Source: Paenibacillus maysiensis (GTDB taxonomy: Bacteria > Bacillota > Bacilli > Paenibacillales > Paenibacillaceae). From it: DNA of 44,671 bases. The notes under the pieces were generated by a model. It was not told where the DNA came from. It worked only from the letters and a program-made list of their open reading frames with translations, and made no database searches. The translations under genes and the position numbers were made by a program. The DNA is taken from the NCBI RefSeq assembly GCF_000520815.1, contig NZ_ASRY01000313.1:1-44671 (forward strand), written 5' to 3'. Positions 9,427 to 17,319 of the stretch are shown here, one piece after another. Each line of letters begins with the position of its first letter. Position 1 is the first letter of the stretch.

Positions 9427-9651
9427 TCATTTATAGTAATAAATATTTACTCCTTTTCCATTCCAAGAGTTAACTGCATTAGACCAACCGTTTTTAACAA
9501 CAGAGGTTAAACTATCCGCCGCCCATTTATAGCTCATATTTTTAGAATAATAGCGCCAATTTTCTGTCTCATTTGCGTGGACATATGTACTCAAAGATAG
9601 AAAAAGCGTGGCGCATAACAAAGGAGTAAAAAATTTTTTGAAATTTTTCAT
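9427..9651 (-). CDS. Small secreted protein, possibly truncated
   Basis: A 74-residue protein with a clear signal peptide (KNFKKFFTPLLCATLFLSLS, cleavage after YVHA) and a short mature part rich in aromatic residues (NWRYYSKNMSYKW, NGWSNAVNSWNGKG, IYYYK). The pattern Trp/Tyr-rich strand followed by GW-x-x-A-x-x-SWN recalls the start of small secreted matrixin-like proteins, which are about twice as long. It may be a truncated copy. AGGGGGG precedes the ATG and a good promoter lies upstream. The function of the short form is unknown. Confidence 0.5.
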   Translation of the reverse strand: MKNFKKFFTPLLCATLFLSLSTYVHANETENWRYYSKNMSYKWAADSLTSVVKNGWSNAVNSWNGKGVNIYYYK

Positions 9652-9674
9652 AGTAACCCCCCTAGTTTTTTGAT

Positions 9675-9703
9675 AATATATCCAATATATCTTATGTATT
9701 CAA
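9675..9703 (-). promoter_or_regulatory. Sigma-A type promoter for the small secreted protein
   Basis: On the minus strand, TTGAAT (9698-9703) and TATATT (9675-9680) are exactly 17 bases apart, about 24 bases before the start codon at 9651. Confidence 0.6.
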
Positions 9704-9743
9704 TATTATTGACATAAATGGAAAATAATTAGGAGGAATCATC

Positions 9744-10126
9744 ATGAGACTTATAATTATGATTCTATTACTAGCTATTATGATGGGGTGTGGTGATCAA
9801 AATCCACCTAATGATAAGGCTATGAGTACCACCGACACTTTAGCAATTGAAACTATTCGGGATAACCCGGATGCAGATTCTTTCTTCTTGATAGGCGTGT
9901 CTATATTAAACATGAGGAAATAGAGCATGGGCAAAATCAATTGGGAGACTTACTAGGAAGAATCAAAAGTAACTATGCGGATGGTATAACTTTTAAGAAC
10001 CTGATGTCTACCAAACTTCCCGTGGACACAGAAATTTATCGCATTAAAAATGAGGATTCAGTGGATCAGGTTATTGCTAAGCTAAATAACAAATTTTTTA
10101 TCTATAAAGCGTTGGTCGAGGGCTGA
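9744..10126 (+). pseudogene. Small lipoprotein gene broken by a one-base deletion
   Basis: ATG 9744 follows TTAGGAGGAATCATC and opens a lipoprotein: RLIIMILLLAIMMGC is a signal peptide with Cys at residue 16. The frame stops at the TAG near 9923 after about 59 codons. In another frame the sequence continues smoothly as SFLLDRRVYIKHEEIEHG and then GDLLGRIKSNYADG to a TGA at 10126. Adding one T in the TTT near 9885 restores a single frame of about 127 residues. Either a recent mutation or a sequencing error. Function not recognised. Confidence 0.6.
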
Positions 10127-10403
10127 AGTATGCCTGAGGATTTGAATACAACCATGGTCAGCAATAACGATAAAGAGTTCATTGAAGCTTTATCAAGGCA
10201 TGTATAATATTTTCGATCAAATATCCTGTCCGTTTTTGTAGACAGACTGTAGACGAGTTCAAAATGTACAACAATTTTAGATAATAAATAATGGCACTTC
10301 ATAGCAACTAACTCCCCGAAAATCCTTGTAGAATAAGGTTTTGGGGGAGCCATAATATCATCAGGTGGAAGATAAAAAGTATGGGACAGATGTTAAAATC
10401 CTC
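10127..10403. other. Gene-poor stretch with a possible C-terminal gene remnant
   Basis: No convincing gene. A 25-codon plus-strand frame at 10130-10207 (starting MPEDLNTTMVSNNDKEF) looks protein-like and may be a leftover of the broken lipoprotein region. The direct repeat TGTAGAC near 10238 and 10249 is noted. The minus-strand frame across 10102-10353 has no ribosome binding site and looks like a shadow. Confidence 0.4.
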
Positions 10404-10437
10404 TAAAAAAGGACCCTGCTACCTGCGCAGAGTCCTT
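10404..10437 (-). terminator. Terminator of the EamA transporter gene
   Basis: On the minus strand AAGGACTCTGC pairs with GCAGGGTCCTT around a short loop, followed by TTTTTTAG. It lies just past the stop codon at 10458. Confidence 0.85.
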
Positions 10438-10457
10438 GCTTGTACCATATTCTATTT

Positions 10458-11345
10458 TCAAGCTTGCTGTACTACTCTCGCTCTGCGATTCACCAAATAA
10501 ATGCTAAGCCCGATTAAGATCAGACCGATTAGCAGGAAAGCCGTAATCGCTTCGCGCAGCACCAAAGAGCTGACAAACACCGAAATCACAGGCACCAAAA
10601 ACGTATAAGACGCAACCTTACTCGCATCCCCTGAGTTAACCAGTGTAAAATACAGCAGCCATGAGAGCGAAATACCCAGCACAATGCCGAACACCAGCCC
10701 TGACACATAAGGAACATTCCATACGATGTCTGACCAGCTTTCCGTCACTGTTCCGGCTCCTGTCAGCACGATGCCTCCCAGTGTGCATTGAAATGCGACC
10801 AGCCACAGCGAATCCACGCGCTGGTTTACCTTTTTCACATATACTGTACCCAATGCCCAGCTCACGGCTGTAATAATAGCGATCACTACACCTGCCACAG
10901 CCACATGTCCCGAAAATCCTCCGACACTGACAGCTGCAACGCCCAAAAATCCGATGACCAAACCTGTCACCTTAAGTCCGGACATCGCTTCACCCAGCCA
11001 CATCCATGCAAAAATCCCGACCAGTACAGGCTGGAGATAGACCAGCACTGAAAACAGGCCGGACGGTACGTACATCAGTCCCACTGTTTGCAGACCGTAA
11101 AACAGTACCACGTTAAAAACACCCGAAATGGCGTAGACACGCCAATTTTCTTTCCAACGGATACGATTCCATCTCGGTACTAAAATCGCTCCTAACAGCA
11201 GACCTCCGAGCAACGTACGCAACCCCGCAAACAAAAGTGGAGGTGTAAACTGCAACGCTACTTTATAGATGGGCCAAGATATGCCCCATAATACAACCAG
11301 CAGCGCGATCATCATGATCCGCTTGGCTGTCGTTAACTCTCCCAT
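10458..11345 (-). CDS. EamA-family (DMT) transporter
   Basis: A 295-residue membrane protein of the drug/metabolite transporter superfamily with about ten helices built from two EamA repeats. The first starts at IMMIALLVVLWGISWPIYK; the second starts near GVVIAIITAVSWALGTVYVKK. The PxxxAG-type turn TPPLLFAGLRTLLGG after helix 1 and LVYLQPVLVGIFAWMWLGE at the end of the first half are typical. Members export amino acids or metabolites; the substrate here is unknown. It has its own terminator and no operon partner. GAGGAGCGAAAGCAGC lies before the ATG. Confidence 0.9.
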   Translation of the reverse strand: MGELTTAKRIMMIALLVVLWGISWPIYKVALQFTPPLLFAGLRTLLGGLLLGAILVPRWNRIRWKENWRVYAISGVFNVVLFYGLQTVGLMYVPSGLFSVLVYLQPVLVGIFAWMWLGEAMSGLKVTGLVIGFLGVAAVSVGGFSGHVAVAGVVIAIITAVSWALGTVYVKKVNQRVDSLWLVAFQCTLGGIVLTGAGTVTESWSDIVWNVPYVSGLVFGIVLGISLSWLLYFTLVNSGDASKVASYTFLVPVISVFVSSLVLREAITAFLLIGLILIGLSIYLVNRRARVVQQA

Positions 11346-11534
11346 GCTGCTTTCGCTCCTCTATGAAAAAAATCACTAGACTTTATATATTACGCCTATG
11401 GTACAACTTTATCAAACAAAAAATATGGATTGGAAAGCACAACTCCAGACAGAGGAATCCGGTCATTTGCCTATGTTACAATATACCAAACCAAAAAGAA
11501 AAATAGAGATTGAAGGATAGGAGGATGTCTGCAC

Positions 11535-12284
11535 TTGATTTATATCATCAAATTTTTATACAGCTTCGTGCTGCCTCCCGGTTTATTTATCCTCGTGATG
11601 GTTGGGCTTGTGATCTGGCTGTGGAGGCGTGCGCGTAAACCTGCTTTCATTCTACTCATTGTCACACTACTGCTGTATGGCTCCTCCACCAATTGGGTCG
11701 GTGATTTGCTGATCAGCAGTCTGGAAAAACAGTACCCGCAGCCTCATGCCGTGCAAGGCGATGTTATCGTTGTGCTTGGCGGCGGAGCTACAGAGGGAAC
11801 ACCTGATATCAACGGACAAGGTAATCTGCTGGGTTCAGCGGCCAATCGGCTACTCACTGCGGTACGGTTGCACGAAGCAACGGGCTTACCTATTCTGTTT
11901 TCCGGTGGACAGGTATTTGGCGACAGTGGCAACGAAGCGAATATTGCCCAAAGACAGCTCCTGGGACTCGGTATTCCCGCAAAAGATATTCTGATCGAAA
12001 ACCGTTCCCTGAACACGCAGCAAAATGCCGTGTATACGTCCCAAATTTTGAAGCAGCATCAGCTCACCAAACCCATTTTGGTAACCTCTGCCTTCCATAT
12101 GCCACGTGCGGCGTTGGAATTTCAGCGTGCAGGCATGTTGGCTGTACCTTATCCGACAGACTATCTGGCAAGTGAAAATCTTTCACTATATGCCGCCAAG
12201 CTCTCCCCTTCTGCCGGAGCCATGGCTACTACTGGAACAGCCCTCAAGGAGTATCTGGGGATTCTTGCTTTGAAGCTTAAATAA
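11535..12284 (+). CDS. YdcF/SanA family (DUF218) membrane protein
   Basis: A 249-residue protein with two N-terminal helices (VLPPGLFILVMVGLVIWLW and PAFILLIVTLLLYGSS) and an external DUF218 domain: DVIVVLGGG, ANRLLTAVRLHEATGLPILFSGG, NTQQNAVYTSQIL and ILVTSAFHMPRA. Relatives (ElyC, SanA, YdcF) are linked to envelope integrity and lipid-carrier use, but the biochemistry is unsettled. The start is a TTG seven bases after TAGGAGGATG. A strong hairpin terminator follows. Confidence 0.88.
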   Translation: MIYIIKFLYSFVLPPGLFILVMVGLVIWLWRRARKPAFILLIVTLLLYGSSTNWVGDLLISSLEKQYPQPHAVQGDVIVVLGGGATEGTPDINGQGNLLGSAANRLLTAVRLHEATGLPILFSGGQVFGDSGNEANIAQRQLLGLGIPAKDILIENRSLNTQQNAVYTSQILKQHQLTKPILVTSAFHMPRAALEFQRAGMLAVPYPTDYLASENLSLYAAKLSPSAGAMATTGTALKEYLGILALKLK

Positions 12285-12321
12285 TGTGACGTATATCTAG
12301 CGTATAGGCACACATCACAAA

Positions 12322-12380
12322 CAAGCGCCTTGGCAGCTCGCAGGTGTAAACCTGTAAGCTACCAAGGCGCTTGATTTTAC
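12322..12380 (+). terminator. Long hairpin terminator after the YdcF-type gene
   Basis: CAAGCGCCTTGG (12322-12333) pairs perfectly with CCAAGGCGCTTG (12362-12373), with an inner GCAGGT/ACCTG stem, followed by ATTTTACC. Confidence 0.75.
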
Positions 12381-12447
12381 CATGAGTCCAAAGAAAATAA
12401 AGTAGTGGACTGAAAATTATCAAGACCTAAACTTAAGGAAATCAAAT

Positions 12448-12501
12448 AAAATAAAGGGTTCTACATATTATGCATGACTAATATGTAGAACCCTTTATTT
12501 T
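12448..12501. repeat. Perfect 23-bp inverted repeat with 8-base loop
   Basis: Arms 12448-12470 and 12479-12501 are exact reverse complements around TGCATGAC. The arm starts AAAATAAAGGGTTCTAC. Ending in TTTATTTTTAAC, it could work as a bidirectional terminator, but the stem is unusually long and AT-rich. It lies in the 447-base gap 12285-12731, which otherwise holds the terminator before it and the operator repeats after it. Confidence 0.75.
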
Positions 12502-12627
12502 TAACTATCGTTTCCTGTTAATTAAACTACCTTTGAAAGCTAGCGCCGAGTATACCCATCTACCATAATGATTAAGAAAGCAAAGAGAGAGTTGACTGAC
12601 TTCTTTTCATCTGAATATACCTCGATT

Positions 12628-12658
12628 ACTTTAAAGTGCTTATGTCACTTTAAAGTGC
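12628..12658. promoter_or_regulatory. Tandem operator, two copies of ACTTTAAAGTGC
   Basis: ACTTTAAAGTGC occurs at 12628-12639 and 12647-12658, each containing the palindrome ACTTTAAAGT, 19 bases apart (about two helical turns). It lies upstream of the reductase gene; a GATAAT -10-like box at 12689 has no good -35, so factor-dependent control is likely. The HxlR regulator encoded just downstream is the obvious candidate ligand, by inference. Confidence 0.6.
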
Positions 12659-12731
12659 GTACTTCCTATGTATGGTTAGTTGATGCAAGATAATGTTGTA
12701 CAAAGAATAGTACAGAAGGAGCTGAAACACT

Positions 12732-13802
12732 ATGAATAATGAATCTACAACAACACGCAAAGTCGCCTTGGTCGTAGGTGCTAATGGTGTTATCGGTCGC
12801 AACCTCATTGATCACCTCATCTCTCTTCCTGATTGGGACGTGATCGGCGTATCGCGTCGCGGTGGAGAATCTAGCAACCATGTTCGATATGTGGCTGCGG
12901 ATCTACTCAATATAGACGATCTTCACGAGAAGTTAAGCGATTTAACTGGGGTAACACACATTTTTTATGCTGCTTACCAAGACCGTCAAACTTGGGCTGA
13001 ACTTGTTCCACCGAACCTCGCCATGTTAGTGAACATCGTAGAAGTGATCGAACCAATCGCGTCGGGCTTGAAACATGTCAGTCTGATGCAGGGATACAAG
13101 GTATACGGCGCACATCTCGGCCCGTTCAAAACTCCTGCTCGTGAGACAGACGCTAACCACATGCCTCCTGAGTTCAATATTGATCAGCAAGATTTCTTAG
13201 AACAACGGCAAAAAGGTAAGGCTTGGACTTGGTCTGCACTCCGTCCTTCTGTAGTCTGCGGCTTCTCGCTTGGAAATCCGATGAACCTCGCAATGGTCAT
13301 AGCGATTTACGCTTCAATTTCGAAGGAACTTGGAATACCTTTGCGGTTTCCAGGTAAGTCGGGAGCTTACAACAGCCTCTTGGAGATGACAGACGCTGGG
13401 CTTCTCGCAAAGGCAACAGTATGGGCGGCGACCGACGAGCGCTGTGCGAATCAGGCATTCAACATTACGAACGGCGATCTGTTCCGTTGGAATGAGTTAT
13501 GGCCGAAGATCGCTCAATACTTTGGTATGGAAACAGCACCTCCGTTGCAGATGTCTCTGGACGTTGTCATGGAGGACAAGGAGCAGCTTTGGAACAAAAT
13601 GGTTGAGAAGCATGGGCTTGCTCGGAATTCCTATAAAGACGTATCCTCTTGGCTATTTGGCGATTTCGTGTTTGCATGGGATTACGATTTTTTTGCCGAC
13701 GGAACTAAGGCTCGTCGTTTAGGCTTTCACGAATTCGTCGATACCGAAGCAATGTTTATGAACATCTTCAACGACTTCCGCAAGCGTAAAGTCATCCCGT
13801 AA
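12732..13802 (+). CDS. NAD(P)-dependent short-chain dehydrogenase, PRISE-like (atypical SDR)
   Basis: A 356-residue Rossmann-fold reductase. The nucleotide-binding motif is VVGANGVIGRNLIDHL near residues 14-29. VGVSRRGG-type dinucleotide recognition, THIFYAAY near 78, SLMQGYKVYGAHLGPFKTPARET near 115-138 and WSALRPSVVCGFSLGNPMN near 165 follow. These are the hallmarks of the progesterone 5-beta-reductase/iridoid synthase-like (PRISE) group, known best in plants but also present in bacteria, acting on activated enones. AGAAGGAGCTGAAACACT precedes the ATG. It faces an HxlR regulator and carries paired operators upstream. Physiological substrate unknown. Confidence 0.85.
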   Translation: MNNESTTTRKVALVVGANGVIGRNLIDHLISLPDWDVIGVSRRGGESSNHVRYVAADLLNIDDLHEKLSDLTGVTHIFYAAYQDRQTWAELVPPNLAMLVNIVEVIEPIASGLKHVSLMQGYKVYGAHLGPFKTPARETDANHMPPEFNIDQQDFLEQRQKGKAWTWSALRPSVVCGFSLGNPMNLAMVIAIYASISKELGIPLRFPGKSGAYNSLLEMTDAGLLAKATVWAATDERCANQAFNITNGDLFRWNELWPKIAQYFGMETAPPLQMSLDVVMEDKEQLWNKMVEKHGLARNSYKDVSSWLFGDFVFAWDYDFFADGTKARRLGFHEFVDTEAMFMNIFNDFRKRKVIP

Positions 13803-13817
13803 ACTACCGTATAAAAT

Positions 13818-13850
13818 AAGAAAGCCGACCTTGTATTGGGTCGGTTTCTT
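13818..13850. terminator. Bidirectional terminator between reductase and HxlR genes
   Basis: AAGAAAGCCGACC pairs with GGTCGGTTTCTT (one bulge) around TTGTATT. It serves the two convergent genes and touches the end of the HxlR gene. Confidence 0.8.
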
Positions 13851-14229
13851 AACTGTTATTTACGTCTGTAAGCATTGGATTAGCCAGAACAGTAGCCTTT
13901 CCCTCGTACTTTCTCTCTATATGCGAATCCCCCCAACGGCACATCAGATGTAGGAGTTCCTTTAGACTCCAGCCGTAGTCTGTCAACTCATACTCAACTC
14001 TAGGTGGTACCTGATTATAGGAAATACGTAAGATGACGCCCTCTTCTTCAAGCTCCCGAAGGTGCTGCGTTAACATCTTTTGAGTAATTGCGGGAATCAA
14101 GCTCTTAAATTCATTATTACGTTTCTTACCGAATGTCAAATGAAAGAGAATAACAGGTTTCCATTTCCCACCAATTACCTCTAAAGTTGCCTCAACTGCA
14201 GTGTTGTAAATTTTTTCAGTCTTTTTCAC
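13849..14229 (-). CDS. HxlR-family winged-helix transcriptional regulator
   Basis: A 126-residue dimeric DNA-binding protein. The family signature LEVIGGKWKPVILFHL starts near residue 16. The recognition region is SLIPAITQKMLTQHLRELEEEGVILR, and the wing is PPRVEYELTDYGWSL. The redox-active Cys found before ATL in many HxlR/HypR proteins is replaced (YNTAVEATL), so a thiol-switch mechanism is unlikely. Convergent with the PRISE-like reductase, whose upstream paired palindromes are its likely target. The gap 14230-14473 upstream shows no further gene. Confidence 0.92.
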   Translation of the reverse strand: MKKTEKIYNTAVEATLEVIGGKWKPVILFHLTFGKKRNNEFKSLIPAITQKMLTQHLRELEEEGVILRISYNQVPPRVEYELTDYGWSLKELLHLMCRWGDSHIERKYEGKATVLANPMLTDVNNS

Positions 14230-14473
14230 ACAACTTGCCCCTTTTCGAATATTTCGACACAGGTCATTGGTAACTCCTGATGAATTGGAGCCATTAAATG
14301 TCCCTATTAAACATTATAACTACAACCAAAATGTTACGCTATCCTGCCCGTTAGCTTAATGAGGCCACGACAGTCTAATACTTTATTTTCTTCTGACACC
14401 ATGAGTCTTTCTTTCATGAGCACTGTGAGAGTTCAAAATCTGTATTTTATCCTACTTTCATGCTCCGAACCCA

Positions 14474-14944
14474 CTACATATCCTCATGCAGGAAAATTTC
14501 CGATATTAGTTCCTCCGATATCACCTTGAAGCCTTCCCTTTTCAGCAAAGCCGAGGTCACGCCATTACCCGCTATTTTCCGGTTTTCAAATGACCCGTTA
14601 TAGATGGCGGCTGATCCGCAGGATGGACTGTTTTCTTTTAAAACAATAAGCGTAGCGTTAATCTCCTTAGCTATGTTCAAAGCTTCGTATGCACCTTTAA
14701 TGTACATCTCACTGACATCGTTGCCCGAGGACTCAACCACCTTGGCTGTACCGTTCAGTACATCCTCCCCCGTCCCGCCCACAATTTCAGCAGGCGGTCT
14801 CGGCGTCATAAAGCCCCCCAACAGTTCAGGACAGATGGTTACAGCCTTCTTTTCCTCTACCAACTTCTGAATATGTACGTCCAAGCTATCCGTCCCGTTA
14901 TACCGGACCTTCATCCCTGCCAAACACGAACTTACCAAAATCAT
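14474..14944 (-). CDS. DUF523 family protein
   Basis: A 156-residue protein with the DUF523 marks VSSCLAGMKVRYNGT at the start, CPELLGGFMTPRPPAEIVGG near residues 38-58 and LKENSPSCGSAAIYNG near 100-115. The conserved cysteines suggest a metal or thiol site, but the function is unknown. The frame opens seven codons earlier; AGGTGG six bases before the ATG at 14944 supports this start. Confidence 0.9.
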   Translation of the reverse strand: MILVSSCLAGMKVRYNGTDSLDVHIQKLVEEKKAVTICPELLGGFMTPRPPAEIVGGTGEDVLNGTAKVVESSGNDVSEMYIKGAYEALNIAKEINATLIVLKENSPSCGSAAIYNGSFENRKIAGNGVTSALLKREGFKVISEELISEIFLHEDM

Positions 14945-14965
14945 CTGCTTCCACCTCATGTCCAT

Positions 14966-15459
14966 TGCTTTTCACAACTTAAGTCATTTAAGTATAATCA
15001 AATTTTCTCATAGAGTCATCGTACAAACCGAAGAATGCCCGACTGCAATGGCATCCAGCAAAAAAAACAATAAGCCCTCTTATCATTGCACACCTCCATA
15101 TTCTGTTATTTGTCTATAGAATACGATTTAAAATGTGGAGGTGTGTGAAAATTTTGATATTTTAATGTAAAAATATCCACCAGAAAAATGCTGATGGAGT
15201 TCTTGTCGTTTCGAGCTATGTATTGCAAGTTACCCTTTCAACATGTACATCCGTTCCTTGCCGAGTCACTACTATTTCATCTCCTACGATGATCATTCCA
15301 AATAAAGATGCCCTTACTTTCTATTCCCATAAATTGTTACGGAGCAGTTTTCGGAGTACAGGCACGGATGGGCACCTGCCCACATACAATAAACAGATCA
15401 CAAGCCCGGTAAGGTACCATAAACCGGTAAGTTCGCAACTACCTCAGGAGGTGTCATCC
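14966..15459. other. Regulatory gap upstream of sigK with a 10-bp inverted repeat
   Basis: About 490 bases with no convincing gene. CACACCTCCA (15089-15098) and TGGAGGTGTG (15136-15145) are perfect inverted arms 37 bases apart. Between them CCATATT and AATACGAT recall sigma-E boxes, but the 17-base spacing is too long to claim a promoter. The plus-strand frame that enters from 15223 has no ribosome binding site; it only becomes real at the sigK start. Confidence 0.5.
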
Positions 15460-15885
15460 GTGCCCGGACTATTTGGCGCTATCGCTCTGTTCATCAAGGA
15501 ATTGACGCTACTCGTCTCTTACGTGAAAAACAACGCCTTTCCGCAGCCATTGACTGAGAAAGAGGAAGCCCGACACCTGAAGCTGTTTGCCGAAGGCAAC
15601 GCGCAATCCCGCAACACACTAATTGAACACAACCTCCGACTAGTGGCTCATATTGTGAAAAAGTTTGATAACACCGGTGAAGATTTGGAGGACCTTATAT
15701 CCATCGGCACCATCGGACTGATCAAAGCCATTGAAAGCTTTCAGACCGGGAAAGGCACCAAATTGGCAACGTTTGCGGCCCGGTGTATTGAAAACGAGAT
15801 CTCAATTACAATAGAGGTGCTAAAAGGTGATGATGTTCACTTCATCTTTAGTTACCCTTACTTCTCTAACTACTCGACGGATTAA
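15460..15885 (+). pseudogene. sigK: Sporulation sigma factor SigK, N-terminal part, interrupted by the prophage
   Basis: The GTG at 15460 follows AGGAGGTG at six bases and opens Sig[19 protein letters not shown], then [18 protein letters not shown] and [20 protein letters not shown] (region 2 core binding), then [16 protein letters not shown]. Homology ends at codon 114 (ATC 15799-15801), within region 2. The remaining 27 codons to 15885 are read from prophage DNA. SigK drives late mother-cell gene expression in sporulation. In B. subtilis the same gene is split by skin, and excision restores it. Regions 3-4 should lie beyond the right edge. In this state it is spoIVCB-like. Confidence 0.93.
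15790..15806. other. Left prophage attachment junction (attL) inside sigK
   Basis: The switch from SigK-coding to unrelated sequence falls right after GAAAACGAGATC (to 15801). The recombinase stop is at 15820, so the attachment site abuts the 3' end of its gene. The exact core (normally a two-base overlap for serine recombinases) needs the right junction, which is outside the window. Confidence 0.75.
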
Positions 15886-17319
15886 ATTTTGCTTATCCTC
15901 AAACGTAAGCTCATCAGGATTAAGGGTCAGGTAGTATTCCAAAGTTTCCTTGAGCAGATTACGACTGCTTTCAAAATTCTGTACATTATCCGCCTCAGCA
16001 GTCAAATCAGCATGACGTTGCTTTAAAACCTCTTCACGTTCTGCGAGTTCCTTAAGTTCCTCTCTTATTTCCTCTTCACCCATCCCGATATCAGAAGAGA
16101 ACAACTTTATAAGACGTTTACGAGCTGCCTTTGTCTTCTCCATGTCCTTTTCAATCCGTTCTAGTTCTTGATCAGAAAACGAATCTTGAGTAGCTTCTAG
16201 ACTGGCTGCTGCAATTTCTTCCGGTTGGGACAACCATGCGTGTACTCTTTCCCAAACGATAGTATCTAAGGTTTCACAGGAAATCTTCATGCCGCACCCT
16301 TTATTCTTTGCTCCAGATGTGTTCTTTACGTCGACATAATCTAATACGTATTTCCCCCAATTCTTACTTCTTCTTCCTGTCATAGTATTCTCACATACTC
16401 CACAACGGACCAGACCAGATAGTAGATACTTACGAAATCCATTCTTGGCAAAGCGGCGACGTGCCTCTCCCAGAAGCTTTTGCGCTTGCTCGAATTGAAA
16501 CTCTGTTATTATCTGCGGGCAATCAACATAAATCCATTCTTCTTTCGGACGCATTTTTATAGGTACTTTCTCGCCTTTAGGCTTATGTTTATTTCCTAGC
16601 ATACCTTGCGTATCCCATTTATTTTGGGCAAATTTCCCTGTATAAGTTTCATTCATAAGTATCTGCCGAACTACCTGTTTATGCCATACCTTTGCGCCAC
16701 GCTTTGTCGGTATTTTCTCGCCTGTAAGATATACAGCTATACCGTTTATACCTTCCGCAATCTCGTTAGGTTGGGTGAATAGGTTGAAAATAAGTTGGAC
16801 TACGCGAGCTTCATCCTCGTTTATAAGGAGTGCATCGTTTTCCTTGTCAAATTCATATCCATACGTAAAATTGTTTTTGACCACTTTTCCTTGGTCGGCT
16901 TTCTCTTTTCGACCACGACTCATGCGCTCATTTATCTTTGCTTTCTCAAATTCAGCGACAGCACCGCGCATAGAGTAGAATAATTGACCTTCTGGTGTCT
17001 TGGCATAATCACCATTAATGAAAATAAGTTCTGCACCATTTCGTTCAAATTCATCTGTTATGATAAGTTGAAGCATGAGTTTACGGGCTAACCGATCCGG
17101 GTCCAAACAAATGACTTTTGTAATAATACCCGCTTTTACATCTTTTCTAAGCTGTGTTAGGCCAGGACGTTCCAGAAATTCTCCTGAATACCCTTCATCC
17201 GGATATATTTTAACGTCATCTGTCCCGGCTTTCTTCTTCCCTTCTCTGATCTGAAAGTCTATCGAAAATCCCGTGCGTGCTTGTTCGTCTGTTGATACTC
17301 GTGGATAAATTCCGATCAC
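15820..17319 (-). CDS. Large serine recombinase, SpoIVCA-like (prophage integrase/excisionase)
   Basis: A 499-residue site-specific recombinase, almost the length of SpoIVCA (500). The catalytic Ser9 is in [11 protein letters not shown]. Other marks are [52 protein letters not shown], the recombinase-domain piece [18 protein letters not shown] near 225, a zinc ribbon ([18 protein letters not shown]) and a coiled coil near 390-450. GTG 17319 is preceded by GGGGGTG, and the longer frame to 17355 has no ribosome binding site. Oddities: Pro in place of the usual Val beside the active site, and a missing ribbon Cys (see findings). It faces sigK and likely mediates integration, and perhaps excision during sporulation. 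Confidence 0.93.
   Translation of the reverse strand: MIGIYPRVSTDEQARTGFSIDFQIREGKKKAGTDDVKIYPDEGYSGEFLERPGLTQLRKDVKAGIITKVICLDPDRLARKLMLQLIITDEFERNGAELIFINGDYAKTPEGQLFYSMRGAVAEFEKAKINERMSRGRKEKADQGKVVKNNFTYGYEFDKENDALLINEDEARVVQLIFNLFTQPNEIAEGINGIAVYLTGEKIPTKRGAKVWHKQVVRQILMNETYTGKFAQNKWDTQGMLGNKHKPKGEKVPIKMRPKEEWIYVDCPQIITEFQFEQAQKLLGEARRRFAKNGFRKYLLSGLVRCGVCENTMTGRRSKNWGKYVLDYVDVKNTSGAKNKGCGMKISCETLDTIVWERVHAWLSQPEEIAAASLEATQDSFSDQELERIEKDMEKTKAARKRLIKLFSSDIGMGEEEIREELKELAEREEVLKQRHADLTAEADNVQNFESSRNLLKETLEYYLTLNPDELTFEDKQNLIRRVVREVRVTKDEVNIITF

Noticed and set aside
10102..10353. Minus-strand frame of 83 codons
   Set aside because: No ribosome binding site, low-complexity composition and overlap with the broken lipoprotein; read as chance.
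15089..15145. A sigma-E promoter for sigK
   Set aside because: The boxes that resemble the consensus are 17 bases apart instead of 14-15; not strong enough to annotate.
15223..15459. A 79-codon N-terminal extension of SigK
   Set aside because: The extension has no ribosome binding site and no similarity to sigma factors; GTG 15460 has AGGAGGTG and matches the known SigK start.
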